A stretch of DNA of 41,744 bases. Source: Rhodoferax sp. Lineage in GTDB: Bacteria; Pseudomonadota; Gammaproteobacteria; Burkholderiales; Burkholderiaceae_C. Below, one piece after another: positions 8,742 to 16,689 of this stretch. Position 1 is the first letter of the stretch. Each line of letters begins with the position of its first letter. The translations under genes and the position numbers were made by a program. The stretch spans positions 1-41,744 of the forward strand of contig NZ_JANXUQ010000233.1 in NCBI RefSeq assembly GCF_025356155.1, in the 5' to 3' direction. The notes under the pieces are model-generated. The model was not told the DNA's origin. It searched no databases and was given only the letters and a program-made list of their open reading frames with translations.

Positions 8742-11444
8742 TCAGGCGGACAGCACTACCGGTCCATTCGCAAAGGCCACACAGGCCAATACACAGCCAT
8801 CTTCCACTTCATGCGGGTCCAAGCCGGCTGTATTGGCCATGACGGCGTCGCCAGCAATCTTTCGCACCTTGCATTCGCCACAGTCACCTGTGCGGCAAGC
8901 GCTGGCAATCTTCACGCCAGCCTGGTCCGCAACCTCCAACAGGTTTTGCTGGCCGCTGCATGCCACTTCTATGCCCGAAATGGCAAAGCGCACGGTACCG
9001 CCGTTTGCCTGCACGGCATTTGCGGTTCCAAAGCTTTCTTCATGGAAGTGCCCCATGGCGAAGCCCGCATTTTGGAGCACCTGTTTGCTGCCTTCCATAA
9101 ACCCTGCGGGACCACAGATGTAGACCTCACGCTCAGCAAAGTCTGGTGCCACGGATTGCAGCATGGCCAAGTCCAGATAGCCGTTCAGGCCAAGCCATTT
9201 GTCGCGCCGGCTGCTGCGCGTCAGGCTGATGTGCTGCACGAAGCGCGGGTTGGCGGTCTGCATGGCGTCCACCTCGGCGGCAAAGATCAGGTCTTTGGCC
9301 GTGCGTGCGCAGTGGAAGTACACCACGTCGGTATCCAGGCCCTGGTCGCGTATCCAGCGCGCCATGGAGAGCATGGGCGTCACACCACTTCCGGCGGATA
9401 GCAACAACAGCTTTTTCCGCGGCTTTGGCGCGCAGGTGAATTTGCCGTGCGGGCCGGTCATGGCCACGCGCGATCCTGCTGTCAGGTGGTCACACATCCA
9501 GTTGGATACGACACCTGCGTCCACACGCTTGACCGTCAATTCAAAATAGCCGGGCTGGGTGGGGGTGGAGGACATGGTGTACGAGCGGAAGTGCTTCTTG
9601 CCATTCACCTCCAGCGCCAGCGTGACAAACTGCCCTGGCTTGTAGTCCATACGCTGGCCGCTGTCGTCGCAGAAGCGGAAGGCTTTGACATCGGCAGTGA
9701 TGTCCAGCACCTCAATACAGCGCGCCACCAGGCTTCGTTGCACAGGGTCGGGCAGGGCAAGTTTGTGTACACCATGCTGTGATGAAGCCCCAGGCCGGCG
9801 GCTTAGCAAAGGCAGCTTGTCGGCCACTCGCCCTATCCACTTGCCCTTTGAGCCCATGAAATCAGGCAATACCTTGGCCGTGGCCGCACCCATCACGGCA
9901 GTAGCTGTCATTGCGCCTGACATCATGGCCGATGCAACGCCACAAAACAAAATGTCCTGCCCGGTGAGATACAGGCCCTTGATAGGAGTGTGCGGCTTGA
10001 CCCAGCTTTGCGCAAATCGCTCGGGCGTGTGCTCAAGCCCATAGACCTGCCCCTGCGAATAGTTGTTGAAGTGCGCGGTCGATAGCGGTGTGGATAGTTC
10101 GAAATAGTCTACTTTTCCACGCGCGTGTGGGGCATGCTTGTAGACATCTTCCAGCAGCTTCTCGGACAACATGGCTTTGAAGTCGTCATAGTCTGCACCC
10201 CGATTTTTCCAGGGCTTGTGCTCCCACTTTTTGAACCACCCATAGGGCGCCAGCGAAATTACGTCGATGGTTGACTTGCCTGGGTAATGTTCGTCCCACG
10301 CCGGGTCTTTGGAGGACGGGAACGAGATGTAATTCAGCGGCGATTGCGTGGTCTTGTCCGCGGTCGGTTGGGCCATGAACTGGGCCAGGCTTGCGTCGTG
10401 GTCATAGTCGCGGTAGACCCATTTATTGGCCTGCTCCAGGTGCAAATCCTTTGCCGTGCCATGCAAGCCAATGAAAAGGCCCACGTGGGCCACGGATGGT
10501 TTCAGCACACTGAGCTTGTCGCGCAGCTTGAGGCGCGTGCCCACCGCATCGGGCAGCAGCTTGCCATAGGTGTTGTGCACACCCGCCGCGCTGATGACCG
10601 AGGCGCTCAGGATTTCGTCTCCATTGGCCATGCGCACGCCAATGGCGCGATCACCTTCCACCATGATCTGCTCTACCTCGGCACCCACGACGACCGCACC
10701 ACCCGAGCGCTGGATCACGGGTTCAATATGCCGGGCTATCTGCGATGCCCCACCCACCGGGAAGTTGCCGCCGCCCAGGTAGTGCTGGGCAACCACCGCG
10801 TGCATGGCAAAGCTGGACTGTGCGGGTGGCAGGCCGTAGTCACCCCACTGGCCACAAAGCACGCTGGCCAGTTTGGGGTCTTGAATGAAGTCAGCCATCA
10901 CCGATAGCGTGGTACGGCCGAAATAGTTGCTGCCCAGCTTTTGGGCGAGGGGTTGCAGGCGTGTAGGCAAGTAACGCTGCCCCAGATGCATGGGCAAGCT
11001 GTTGGTAGCAGCACGTATGTGCTTCAGATAGTCGTCGATCTGCTTGCGGCCATTGGGGAAAGACTTGAGCAACTCCTCCCGAAAATTTGCAGCACCCGCC
11101 ACAAAGTTGTACTGCTTGTCCTGGATGATGATCTTGTCGTAGACGTCGTCCATCTTCGCCCATTTCAGATTGCCATCTGTAATGACATCAAACACACGGC
11201 GAAGGGGCGAGTTGGGGTTGTGTACCTCGCCGATGTAGTGCACACCCACGTCCCATTCGTAACCACGGCGTTTGAAGGAGTGGGTAAAGCCGCCGGCCGT
11301 GTAATGCCTCTCCAGCACCAGAACCTTTTTACCGGCCTTGGCCATCAGCGCAGCGGTGGTCAGCCCTCCAAGGCCGGAGCCGATGACGATGGCGTTGTAT
11401 TGCGTGTCGATCTCGCTGGAGACATATTTTTGCCCGACGATCAT
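8742..11444 (-). CDS. Fusion: RetSat/phytoene-desaturase-like flavoprotein + ferredoxin reductase + [2Fe-2S] ferredoxin
   Basis: 900 residues. Residues 16-52 form an FAD-binding Rossmann motif (AIVIGSGLGGLTTAALMAKA, then LERHYTAGG). Up to about 550 it resembles all-trans-retinol 13,14-reductase and carotenoid desaturase-type NAD(P)/FAD oxidoreductases. From about 575 a ferredoxin-NADP reductase module follows: flavin motif FRSYTMSS at about 620, GSGVTPM at 685, CGPAGFM at 777. The C-terminal ferredoxin has Cys850, 855, 858 and 888 (C-x4-C-x2-C-x29-C). One chain thus carries its own NAD(P)H-to-FeS electron path. The substrate is unknown; a lipid or polyene double bond is a reasonable guess. 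It is divergent from a MarR gene across two operators. Confidence 0.9.
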   Translation of the reverse strand: MIVGQKYVSSEIDTQYNAIVIGSGLGGLTTAALMAKAGKKVLVLERHYTAGGFTHSFKRRGYEWDVGVHYIGEVHNPNSPLRRVFDVITDGNLKWAKMDDVYDKIIIQDKQYNFVAGAANFREELLKSFPNGRKQIDDYLKHIRAATNSLPMHLGQRYLPTRLQPLAQKLGSNYFGRTTLSVMADFIQDPKLASVLCGQWGDYGLPPAQSSFAMHAVVAQHYLGGGNFPVGGASQIARHIEPVIQRSGGAVVVGAEVEQIMVEGDRAIGVRMANGDEILSASVISAAGVHNTYGKLLPDAVGTRLKLRDKLSVLKPSVAHVGLFIGLHGTAKDLHLEQANKWVYRDYDHDASLAQFMAQPTADKTTQSPLNYISFPSSKDPAWDEHYPGKSTIDVISLAPYGWFKKWEHKPWKNRGADYDDFKAMLSEKLLEDVYKHAPHARGKVDYFELSTPLSTAHFNNYSQGQVYGLEHTPERFAQSWVKPHTPIKGLYLTGQDILFCGVASAMMSGAMTATAVMGAATAKVLPDFMGSKGKWIGRVADKLPLLSRRPGASSQHGVHKLALPDPVQRSLVARCIEVLDITADVKAFRFCDDSGQRMDYKPGQFVTLALEVNGKKHFRSYTMSSTPTQPGYFELTVKRVDAGVVSNWMCDHLTAGSRVAMTGPHGKFTCAPKPRKKLLLLSAGSGVTPMLSMARWIRDQGLDTDVVYFHCARTAKDLIFAAEVDAMQTANPRFVQHISLTRSSRRDKWLGLNGYLDLAMLQSVAPDFAEREVYICGPAGFMEGSKQVLQNAGFAMGHFHEESFGTANAVQANGGTVRFAISGIEVACSGQQNLLEVADQAGVKIASACRTGDCGECKVRKIAGDAVMANTAGLDPHEVEDGCVLACVAFANGPVVLSA

Positions 11445-11487
11445 GGAGTTTCCTGGTGAGTTTCAGTTGGCGTGTGCAGTACAATAC

Positions 11488-11522
11488 TGTTCAATGTTGA
11501 ACATGTTAGTTCAATTTTGAAC
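11488..11522. promoter_or_regulatory. Two MarR operator palindromes
   Basis: GTTCAATGTTGAAC (11489-11502) and GTTCAATTTTGAAC (11509-11522) are both six-base inverted repeats with a two-base centre. Their centres are 20 bp apart, two helical turns. They fill the gap between the fusion oxidoreductase and the MarR gene, and the second ends two bases before the MarR ATG, so binding would block both promoters. Palindromes are seen; MarR binding is inferred from position. Confidence 0.75.
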
Positions 11523-11524
11523 AA

Positions 11525-11989
11525 ATGACACCAAAGAAATTAGACAGTTCAGTCCGCAAAGCGACGTCCGACAAGGCTTGGTTCAGCGTCGTCAAGGCAT
11601 ACAACTTGTGTGATGCGGCATTGAACAAGCGGCTGCAGGAGTTGGGCCTGAAAGTAGGAGAGCACGAAGTGCTTGCCAATATCGCACGCTCGCCCGGCAT
11701 AACGCAGCAAGCACTGGCCAATCGCTGTTTCGTGGCAAGAAGCGGCGTCAGCATGTTGCTGACGCGCATGGAAACCCAGTCGCTGTTGTGCAGGGAAGTG
11801 GACGCCAGGGATGGGCGAATCAAGCGCCTTTACCTCTCTCCTAAGGGGGAGGCGCTCGCGCAGCAGACGCTGGCTATTCAAGACGAAATCGTGGCAAAAA
11901 TGATGTCTGCACTATCCAATGGCGAGTTGAAGGAGCTCAAAAGGTTGTCGGAGCTGGTGGCTCTGCAATTGGCTGACACATCGGGCTAG
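11525..11989 (+). CDS. MarR-family transcriptional regulator
   Basis: 154 residues with the MarR winged-helix layout: EHEVLANIARSPGITQQALA, recognition helix ARSGVSMLLTRMETQ, and the wing VDARDGRIKRLYLSPKG. The ATG at 11525 has no Shine-Dalgarno sequence because the operator occupies that position, so initiation may be leaderless or weak. It is divergent from the 900-residue redox fusion. MarR proteins usually repress a divergent gene until a phenolic or lipid-like ligand binds; this fits autoregulation plus control of the fusion. Confidence 0.9.
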   Translation: MTPKKLDSSVRKATSDKAWFSVVKAYNLCDAALNKRLQELGLKVGEHEVLANIARSPGITQQALANRCFVARSGVSMLLTRMETQSLLCREVDARDGRIKRLYLSPKGEALAQQTLAIQDEIVAKMMSALSNGELKELKRLSELVALQLADTSG

Positions 11990-12272
11990 ATGCAAATGGC
12001 TTTTGCTTCACACGTCAGCACCGGGCAAGCCGCGCTAGGCGAAGACGTGGATACCGTTGAGCGCCCCAGCCGCATTTCCCGCGGTGCGCGGTCCAGGTGG
12101 GGCAGGGCGCGTGTCACGGTCGGCGCGCGCGTCCGTGGTGTGGTGGGCCTACCAGTGCCCCGTGAAGGCTTGGCAGTCGCCCCAATAGCGCAAACGAGCG
12201 GTTGGTGGGTTTGGTAGGAGTCAGCAAGCTGCGGACTTGGCCGTACTTGGGGTCAACGCTAGAGTTCTGAAA
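11990..12272. other. Non-coding debris between marR and the M48 gene
   Basis: A 75-codon plus-strand frame (11990-12217) looks spurious. On the minus strand near 12090-12130, PTVTRALPHLDRAPREMR weakly resembles PTVTHPAPPSPRAGETWR of the LysR fragment at about 1700-1770, so this may be a second, more decayed LysR remnant. Nothing else was recognised. Confidence 0.3.
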
Positions 12273-13544
12273 TCAAAGCCTTCTCGCGGTGCTTCCGCCG
12301 CCGGTGTCTGGCGAGACTATTGCTGCCGTCGACGAATTTCCTTGCAAAGAAGCAGTAGGTGCAACTGCGCGTTCACCAACTTTCAACGACTTGGCCTCGA
12401 TTTGCCCTATCGGTTGGGACATCTCTACGGCGGTGCGCAGGTTGCGGCTTTGATCTTCAACCCCGGCAACTTGATCGGTGGTAGTCGCCGTTAGTTGTTT
12501 TGAAGCCATCTGGCAGGCTGCTTCAAGCTCTTGTGCATTCAGCGTACCTTCAATGACGTCGTCAAATAGGCGTGTCGTCCAATCACCTTCTTGGGCAGCA
12601 ACAAAACGACGTTTGTTTTGGCAATCGGCCACTGATCTGTGCTGGATTCCGGTGTCCTTGTCATTTTTGTATTTGTATGCGACCAGATAAGTTATCCCCG
12701 CGTCCGTCTGCTGAATGGACGCAGTGTCAATCAAGCGATAGGAATAACTGTTTTCCCCTATCTTGCTCCAGCTACCAGATTCATCGGTAGCTGCAACCGT
12801 AGCCGGGGCATTTGCTTCTCTTTCCTTGACTTTCGCCAAATATGCAGATTGCAAAGTTTGAGCAGATGCTGTCAATGTGCTGTGGCGCTCACTGCTCGAA
12901 GGGTGGCTCGACATCCATAGACCATTACCCCCGCCGCCTTGTTTTTCCATCAACTCCCAGAGTCGCGGTGCAGCCGCCGGGTTGAACCCTGCGTTGGCCA
13001 TGCGCGCAATTCCCAGGTCGTCCGCTTCTCGCTCTTGGTCGCGGGAAAACTTTGCGGTTACCAGCAGAGCACCAGCCGTCCCCAACTTCACTCCCAGGCC
13101 GCCCGTATCAACCCCTTTTTTGGCTTGGCTTATGTCAACAACGAGCCCTACCAATGACCCAATGAATCCAATCACTGCGGCCTTGGCCTTGCCGTTGGTC
13201 AAGTGTTTCCCATGCAGATGGCCGATTTCATGTCCAATGACCGCCGCCATCAGGTCATCGTCGTCGCCGATCATTTTCAGCATGTCGGTGTTCATCACCA
13301 TCAGGGGCTGGTTGTCCTTGTCCAGCGTAACGAACGCGTTCGGACCACTTTGCTTGGCAATCATGAGCTGAGGGGTTGAGATGCCGTAGACCGCAGCCAT
13401 CCGAACAGAGACGTCGTTCATTCGTTGAACCCAATCCCTGTTCACTTGATCCAATTCTTCAGTACCTTTCAGAAGGCGGATCTTTGATGACGATTCGCTC
13501 AGCAGCCCTTGGACCGTCCAGTATTCAGCAGCCAGCAGCGTCAC
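12273..13544 (-). CDS. M48-family metalloprotease, possibly N-terminally truncated
   Basis: 423 residues from a GTG at 13544. The zinc-protease signature is AAVIGHEIGHLHGKH (H105, E106, H109), with the third ligand in SRDQEREADDLGIARM (about 171-173), as in Ste24/HtpX-type M48 enzymes. A hydrophobic stretch (VIGFIGSLVGLVV) lies between them. The C-terminal ~170 residues form an unrecognised domain with two cysteines. M48 proteins of this type normally begin with a signal peptide, but this one starts directly in VTLLAAEYWTVQ, and an in-frame stop occurs about 30 bases upstream inside or next to a dispersed repeat (13574-13620). Truncation of the export signal by the repeat is therefore possible. 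Confidence 0.8.
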   Translation of the reverse strand: MTLLAAEYWTVQGLLSESSSKIRLLKGTEELDQVNRDWVQRMNDVSVRMAAVYGISTPQLMIAKQSGPNAFVTLDKDNQPLMVMNTDMLKMIGDDDDLMAAVIGHEIGHLHGKHLTNGKAKAAVIGFIGSLVGLVVDISQAKKGVDTGGLGVKLGTAGALLVTAKFSRDQEREADDLGIARMANAGFNPAAAPRLWELMEKQGGGGNGLWMSSHPSSSERHSTLTASAQTLQSAYLAKVKEREANAPATVAATDESGSWSKIGENSYSYRLIDTASIQQTDAGITYLVAYKYKNDKDTGIQHRSVADCQNKRRFVAAQEGDWTTRLFDDVIEGTLNAQELEAACQMASKQLTATTTDQVAGVEDQSRNLRTAVEMSQPIGQIEAKSLKVGERAVAPTASLQGNSSTAAIVSPDTGGGSTARRL

Positions 13545-13573
13545 ATCAACTGGCTGGAATGGCAGTGGCTATT

Positions 13574-13620
13574 GCTACGGTTTGTATAGCGGGTTAGGCA
13601 TATTCCGCGAGGGCTAGAGG
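13574..13620 (+). repeat. Dispersed hairpin repeat, copy 2
   Basis: Reads GCTACGGTTTGTATAGC, then GCATATTCCGCGAGGGCTAG and AGG. Same family as the elements at 1955, 15858, 18498, 37591 and 39528. It begins 30 bases upstream of the M48 start. Confidence 0.65.
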
Positions 13621-13636
13621 CATATTTCCCCAATGG

Positions 13637-14560
13637 TCACTTGGGTGCCTTGACCCGCGCCCGCGCCTTGGGTTTGCCTGGCTTTGCGGTTGCGGCGTCA
13701 CCCAGTAAATCTGGGGCACTGGGCGCTGCAAGGTAGTTAGCTTTGCTCACCACTTTATTGCCCGTTTTGGCCTCCAGAGCTTTGCGGGCATTGCCGGCGA
13801 TTGTTCCACCTTCTTTGGCGGACGTGCGGTTTTCAACAAATCCGAATGCGTCGCTGCGGCGGGCAATCTCTGTAGTGCTGGCTTCGCCCAGCATGGTGAA
13901 GATCAGCTCAAGGTCGGTCATGTGGTCGCGCAAGTTGTTGCCGGTCTTCACCACATCCAGGCCCTTGAGCTGGCTGTGCTCTGTGGGTGTTACGCCGAAG
14001 GTGGCGCGGGCGATTTCGGCAGTCAGGATGGAGTATTCCTTGCCTTCGGCCACGCCGCGCGCCTTCCACTCGTCGGTCAGCTCCCCGCGCACGGATATGG
14101 AGCGCAGCCGTTTCTCAATCCATGCCTGCGGGTAACCCTTGGCCTGGTACAGCTCACGGGCGCGGTCGCTGGCCAGCTCGGGGTTTTCGATCTCTTTCAC
14201 CCGCTCGTAGCCCACCTGGGCCAGCCAGCGTTTGAACGGCTCGGCCTTGGGGGAGGGGATGGACTGGATGATGCGGAACAGGCCCTCGGTGTTGGCGCAA
14301 TCCGTCTCGCGCTGCTTGCCGTCTGGGGCCGGTAATTTCAACCCGTGACAAAACGTCACGGGTTGGTTGCTCTCGGCATTGAGTCGCTGTTTGAGTTTGC
14401 GCCAGTACGCGCCAGCATCAACACTGCCAGTCAAAGTACCACACACATCGACGACCGAAAACCACCATTCCTCGTTGTGCCAGACGCGGCGAATGGTGGA
14501 TTCTTGAAAAACGGCAATGTGATTCTCAGATTCCGTAGCCGTTTCGGCCTTCTTCTCCAT
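13637..14560 (-). CDS. BRO-N / DinD-like protein
   Basis: 307 residues from the ATG at 14560, with GGGAG four bases upstream. The N-terminal BRO domain (VFQESTIRRVWHNEEWWFSV) is found in phage and in DNA-damage-inducible DinD proteins. The second half (EYSILTAEIARATFGV, then SDAFGFVENRTSAKEGG and GNARKALEAKTGNKVVS) matches the DinD-type C-terminus. The tail is basic (KPGKPKARARVKAPK), consistent with nucleic-acid binding. E. coli DinD belongs to the SOS regulon and inhibits RecA, but no LexA box was seen here; a different palindrome lies at 14580-14596. Probably derived from a mobile element. Confidence 0.85.
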   Translation of the reverse strand: MEKKAETATESENHIAVFQESTIRRVWHNEEWWFSVVDVCGTLTGSVDAGAYWRKLKQRLNAESNQPVTFCHGLKLPAPDGKQRETDCANTEGLFRIIQSIPSPKAEPFKRWLAQVGYERVKEIENPELASDRARELYQAKGYPQAWIEKRLRSISVRGELTDEWKARGVAEGKEYSILTAEIARATFGVTPTEHSQLKGLDVVKTGNNLRDHMTDLELIFTMLGEASTTEIARRSDAFGFVENRTSAKEGGTIAGNARKALEAKTGNKVVSKANYLAAPSAPDLLGDAATAKPGKPKARARVKAPK

Positions 14561-14579
14561 AACGCTCCCATTTCCATTG

Positions 14580-14596
14580 AGTCAAGTAAGTTGACT
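14580..14596. promoter_or_regulatory. Inverted repeat upstream of the BRO/DinD gene
   Basis: AGTCAAGTAAGTTGACT has perfect six-base arms (AGTCAA/TTGACT) around a five-base centre. It ends 20 bases before the BRO start codon. It does not match a LexA box, so a dedicated repressor or autoregulation is possible. Confidence 0.45.
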
Positions 14597-14736
14597 GTAT
14601 TGTCGGTAAGGTCGGCGACGCCATCTTGGCTTATTGCATGCTATTCATAATTTGCATGGTTTTGTTTTAAAAGTGTATTGGCCTATCTGCGCACTTTTCA
14701 CTACAGTCCACACGTCCAAAATGAACGGAAGAATGT

Positions 14737-15816
14737 GTGACTGCAATGACCCGTACCGAATGTAATTTGTTAAGGGTCATCGGGTTCGGAATGATCCTCA
14801 CCCTTTGTGCCGCAGCAGCTTTTGGCATGGCTGCTGCTGATGCCGATGGCGGTATGTTTCAAGAGCCATTCGCTGCAAACATGCAAAACCCGCCCCGTAT
14901 CCTGTTGGAAAAAGTATGGGGCAAGGAGGTCGAGGCATCGTCTGCAGCCGAACTGGAGCGCGACCGGGATGTGCTTTTAGGCACCGTCACAGTACCGGCA
15001 GAGCAGTTGCCTTTGTCCATCGTTGTCGACTACGCAGGATGGGAGTTGCGAAAGTCGGACATTCCCGCAGAGCGGCAGGGATACTTCTACCTCCGCCTGG
15101 AGTGCCCGCAGGAGAAGTATGGGCGCTGTGGCGACGATCTCGACACCTATGCCAGACACAAAAAGAATCTGGAGACAAGTGGCAGCTTTTCGAGAACGTC
15201 CTTGCACGTCAATGGCGCTACACGCGATGCACACGTCCTCAGTGGCATGTCACTTCGCTACAGCGTGAAACCCGGCACCCCCATCAATATCTACGCGAGC
15301 CGTGCATTGGCCCCCAAGACGCTTGAAACACATCGGTTGCGCCTGCGCGTATACAGCGGCGAGTTGACGTTCACGCCACCGCCCAAAGTGCACGCGAAGA
15401 TCGGACCGGGTGCCAAGCAGGGCATTCTGATTGCGTTGATCGTTGCAGGGGTGGGCTGGCTTATTCGGCTGGTTCGGCCCGGCGATGCCGCGCCTGAATC
15501 TCCGCCCCGCTTGTTGGGCGCTCTGCTATGTATTCTGGGAAGCGTGCTGGTCGTTGCCGGGTTTTTGGACACACTGCTCTTCTACCCTGTGATCGGGTTA
15601 TTGATCGCGATCAGCGGGATGCTGTTGGCTACAGGCTCCAGGCTTGGGTTGTGGGCCTACGGTCTGATGCTCGCCGTCGCGTGGGCAATTACTTTCAACG
15701 ACTACGGCGTGGCGGCCAACAAGGATGCGCTGATGCGAACCGGCTTGATTAGCCTGCTTGCGATTTACATCTTCAGCGCACGGGTGACGGAGCGGCTGGG
15801 CAGTAAAGAGTCTTAG
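14737..15816 (+). CDS. Membrane protein with C-terminal helices resembling the glucose-dehydrogenase anchor
   Basis: 359 residues. A GTG at 14737 lies four bases after GGAAGA; an ATG at 14746 is the alternative. A signal or anchor (VIGFGMILTLCAAAAFGMA) leads to a ~180-residue periplasmic domain with one cysteine pair (RLECPQEKYGRCGDD). The end has five hydrophobic segments; FYPVIGLLIAISGMLLATGS with LGLWAYGLMLAVAWAITF resembles the N-terminal membrane domain of PQQ-dependent membrane glucose dehydrogenases, here without the catalytic propeller. The function is unknown. It stands alone between the BRO gene and a dispersed repeat. Confidence 0.75.
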   Translation: MTAMTRTECNLLRVIGFGMILTLCAAAAFGMAAADADGGMFQEPFAANMQNPPRILLEKVWGKEVEASSAAELERDRDVLLGTVTVPAEQLPLSIVVDYAGWELRKSDIPAERQGYFYLRLECPQEKYGRCGDDLDTYARHKKNLETSGSFSRTSLHVNGATRDAHVLSGMSLRYSVKPGTPINIYASRALAPKTLETHRLRLRVYSGELTFTPPPKVHAKIGPGAKQGILIALIVAGVGWLIRLVRPGDAAPESPPRLLGALLCILGSVLVVAGFLDTLLFYPVIGLLIAISGMLLATGSRLGLWAYGLMLAVAWAITFNDYGVAANKDALMRTGLISLLAIYIFSARVTERLGSKES

Positions 15817-15857
15817 CCCAGCTAGGCATAGGGGCCAGTGCCTTTGCTCAACCAAGG

Positions 15858-16009
15858 CTGTGCAGACAGATTGCGCACCGCAATTGCGTGAAACCCTGTT
15901 TGCTACGTTTTATATAGCGCACTGTGCTTATTCCACGAGGTCTAAGGCCGAATTCTATGAATTCAGGTTTGGATAGGCTAATAACCCTATATTGGGTAAG
16001 TCGAGGCTT
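15858..16009 (+). repeat. Dispersed hairpin repeat, copy 3 (long form)
   Basis: A ~150-bp block matching 18498-18655. It starts GCAGACAGATTGCGC, carries the core TATATAGCGCACTGTGC and ATTCCACGAGGTCTAAGGCC, and ends with CCCTATATTGGGTAAG and GAGGCTT. In the other copy the same block leads straight into the thioesterase gene; here a lipoprotein gene lies between the block and the thioesterase fragment. Confidence 0.75.
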
Positions 16010-16038
16010 TCCTGTGCTCATCTAGCCAGATCCCCTTG

Positions 16039-16428
16039 TCAACGAGGGAAGTGGTCAAATTTGCAACCTACAGCCGCATCGCACACCGGTGGGGGTGGCC
16101 CGGCGCAACCGCAGATGCCCTTAGGAGTGAGATAGCTTCGCGCCACAGTTGCGATTTCTTGTTGCTGCGCTGCAGCCGCGCTCGCCGCTTGCGCTGATGG
16201 GGCTACCAGCGAGTAGGCGAGAGGTACGGTGCAACCGCAATCACCCGTTGGCGGAATGAATCGGAGCGTGCCGCACTGGTTATCTGTGGCACAGGGAGTG
16301 GCGGATGCCAGCGATCTGGCTTCCGCTTCCTTGGCATTGGCTTCGTCAACGGGCGGCGTGGAAGACCCACCGCACGCAGTCAGGGAAATCAGGGCAACGG
16401 CGGATAGAAGATGACGGCGTAGAGGCAT
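16039..16428 (-). CDS. Small cysteine-rich lipoprotein
   Basis: 129 residues from the ATG at 16428. The N-terminus MPLRRHLLSAVALISLTAC has a good lipobox (LTAC), giving an acylated cysteine. The mature part is rich in cysteine (ATPCATDNQCG, TGDCGCTVPL, GICGCAGPPPPVC, VGCKFDHFPR), suggesting disulfides or metal binding. No family was recognised. An upstream in-frame extension to 16512 overlaps a thioesterase fragment and is not preferred. It separates the repeat block 15858-16009 from that fragment, as if inserted there. Confidence 0.75.
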   Translation of the reverse strand: MPLRRHLLSAVALISLTACGGSSTPPVDEANAKEAEARSLASATPCATDNQCGTLRFIPPTGDCGCTVPLAYSLVAPSAQAASAAAAQQQEIATVARSYLTPKGICGCAGPPPPVCDAAVGCKFDHFPR

Positions 16429-16477
16429 TGTGGGATTGTTCCCCGGCGCGTCTGTTGTTCGCCTCCCATGAATCAGG

Positions 16478-16628
16478 TATTTTTCACCCCTGCCGGCAGA
16501 TAAACCGCACAAAACTCCGGCGGCATGCGCCGAGCCTGGCCCGTGCTCAGTTCAATGCAACCAGTTCCCAGCGGCCGCGGCGTTGTTGGTATGGTTCAGG
16601 CCATCAATGTCGCCGCTGTGCGGGACGG
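16478..16628 (-). pseudogene. Thioesterase gene fragment with internal deletion
   Basis: Matches the intact thioesterase gene: 16478-16578 pairs with 18654-18757 (C-terminal end) and 16579-16628 with 19001-19051 (N-terminal part). The 243 bases between (18758-19000) are missing, and one further base is lost. It is a non-functional partial duplicate in the same orientation as the intact gene. Confidence 0.8.
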
Positions 16629-16655
16629 CCGATCAGTGGTCGGCAATTCGCTGGT

Positions 16656-16689
16656 GACTACAAGACGCAAGACTTCGCGCAGATGCTCA
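16656..16689 (+). pseudogene. Oxidoreductase fragment 3 (34 bp)
   Basis: GACTACAAGACGCAAGACTT plus CGCGCAGATGCTCA matches 8238-8270 of oxidoreductase copy 2 (residues DYKTQ-FAQML). It directly follows the thioesterase fragment and contains the stop codon of the convergent sigma-factor gene. Too long a match to be chance. Confidence 0.7.

Noticed and set aside
10287..10907. A 206-codon ORF antisense to the redox fusion
   Set aside because: The opposite frame encodes a continuous, recognisable flavoprotein; the antisense frame shows no family features.
11990..12217. A 75-codon ORF after marR
   Set aside because: Low-complexity Arg/Val-rich translation, no ribosome site, and a possible antisense LysR remnant; not supported as a gene.
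14580..14640. LexA/SOS box upstream of the BRO/DinD gene
   Set aside because: CTGTATTG is present at 14595 but the matching ACAG half-site at the right spacing is not; only the separate 17-bp inverted repeat is supported.
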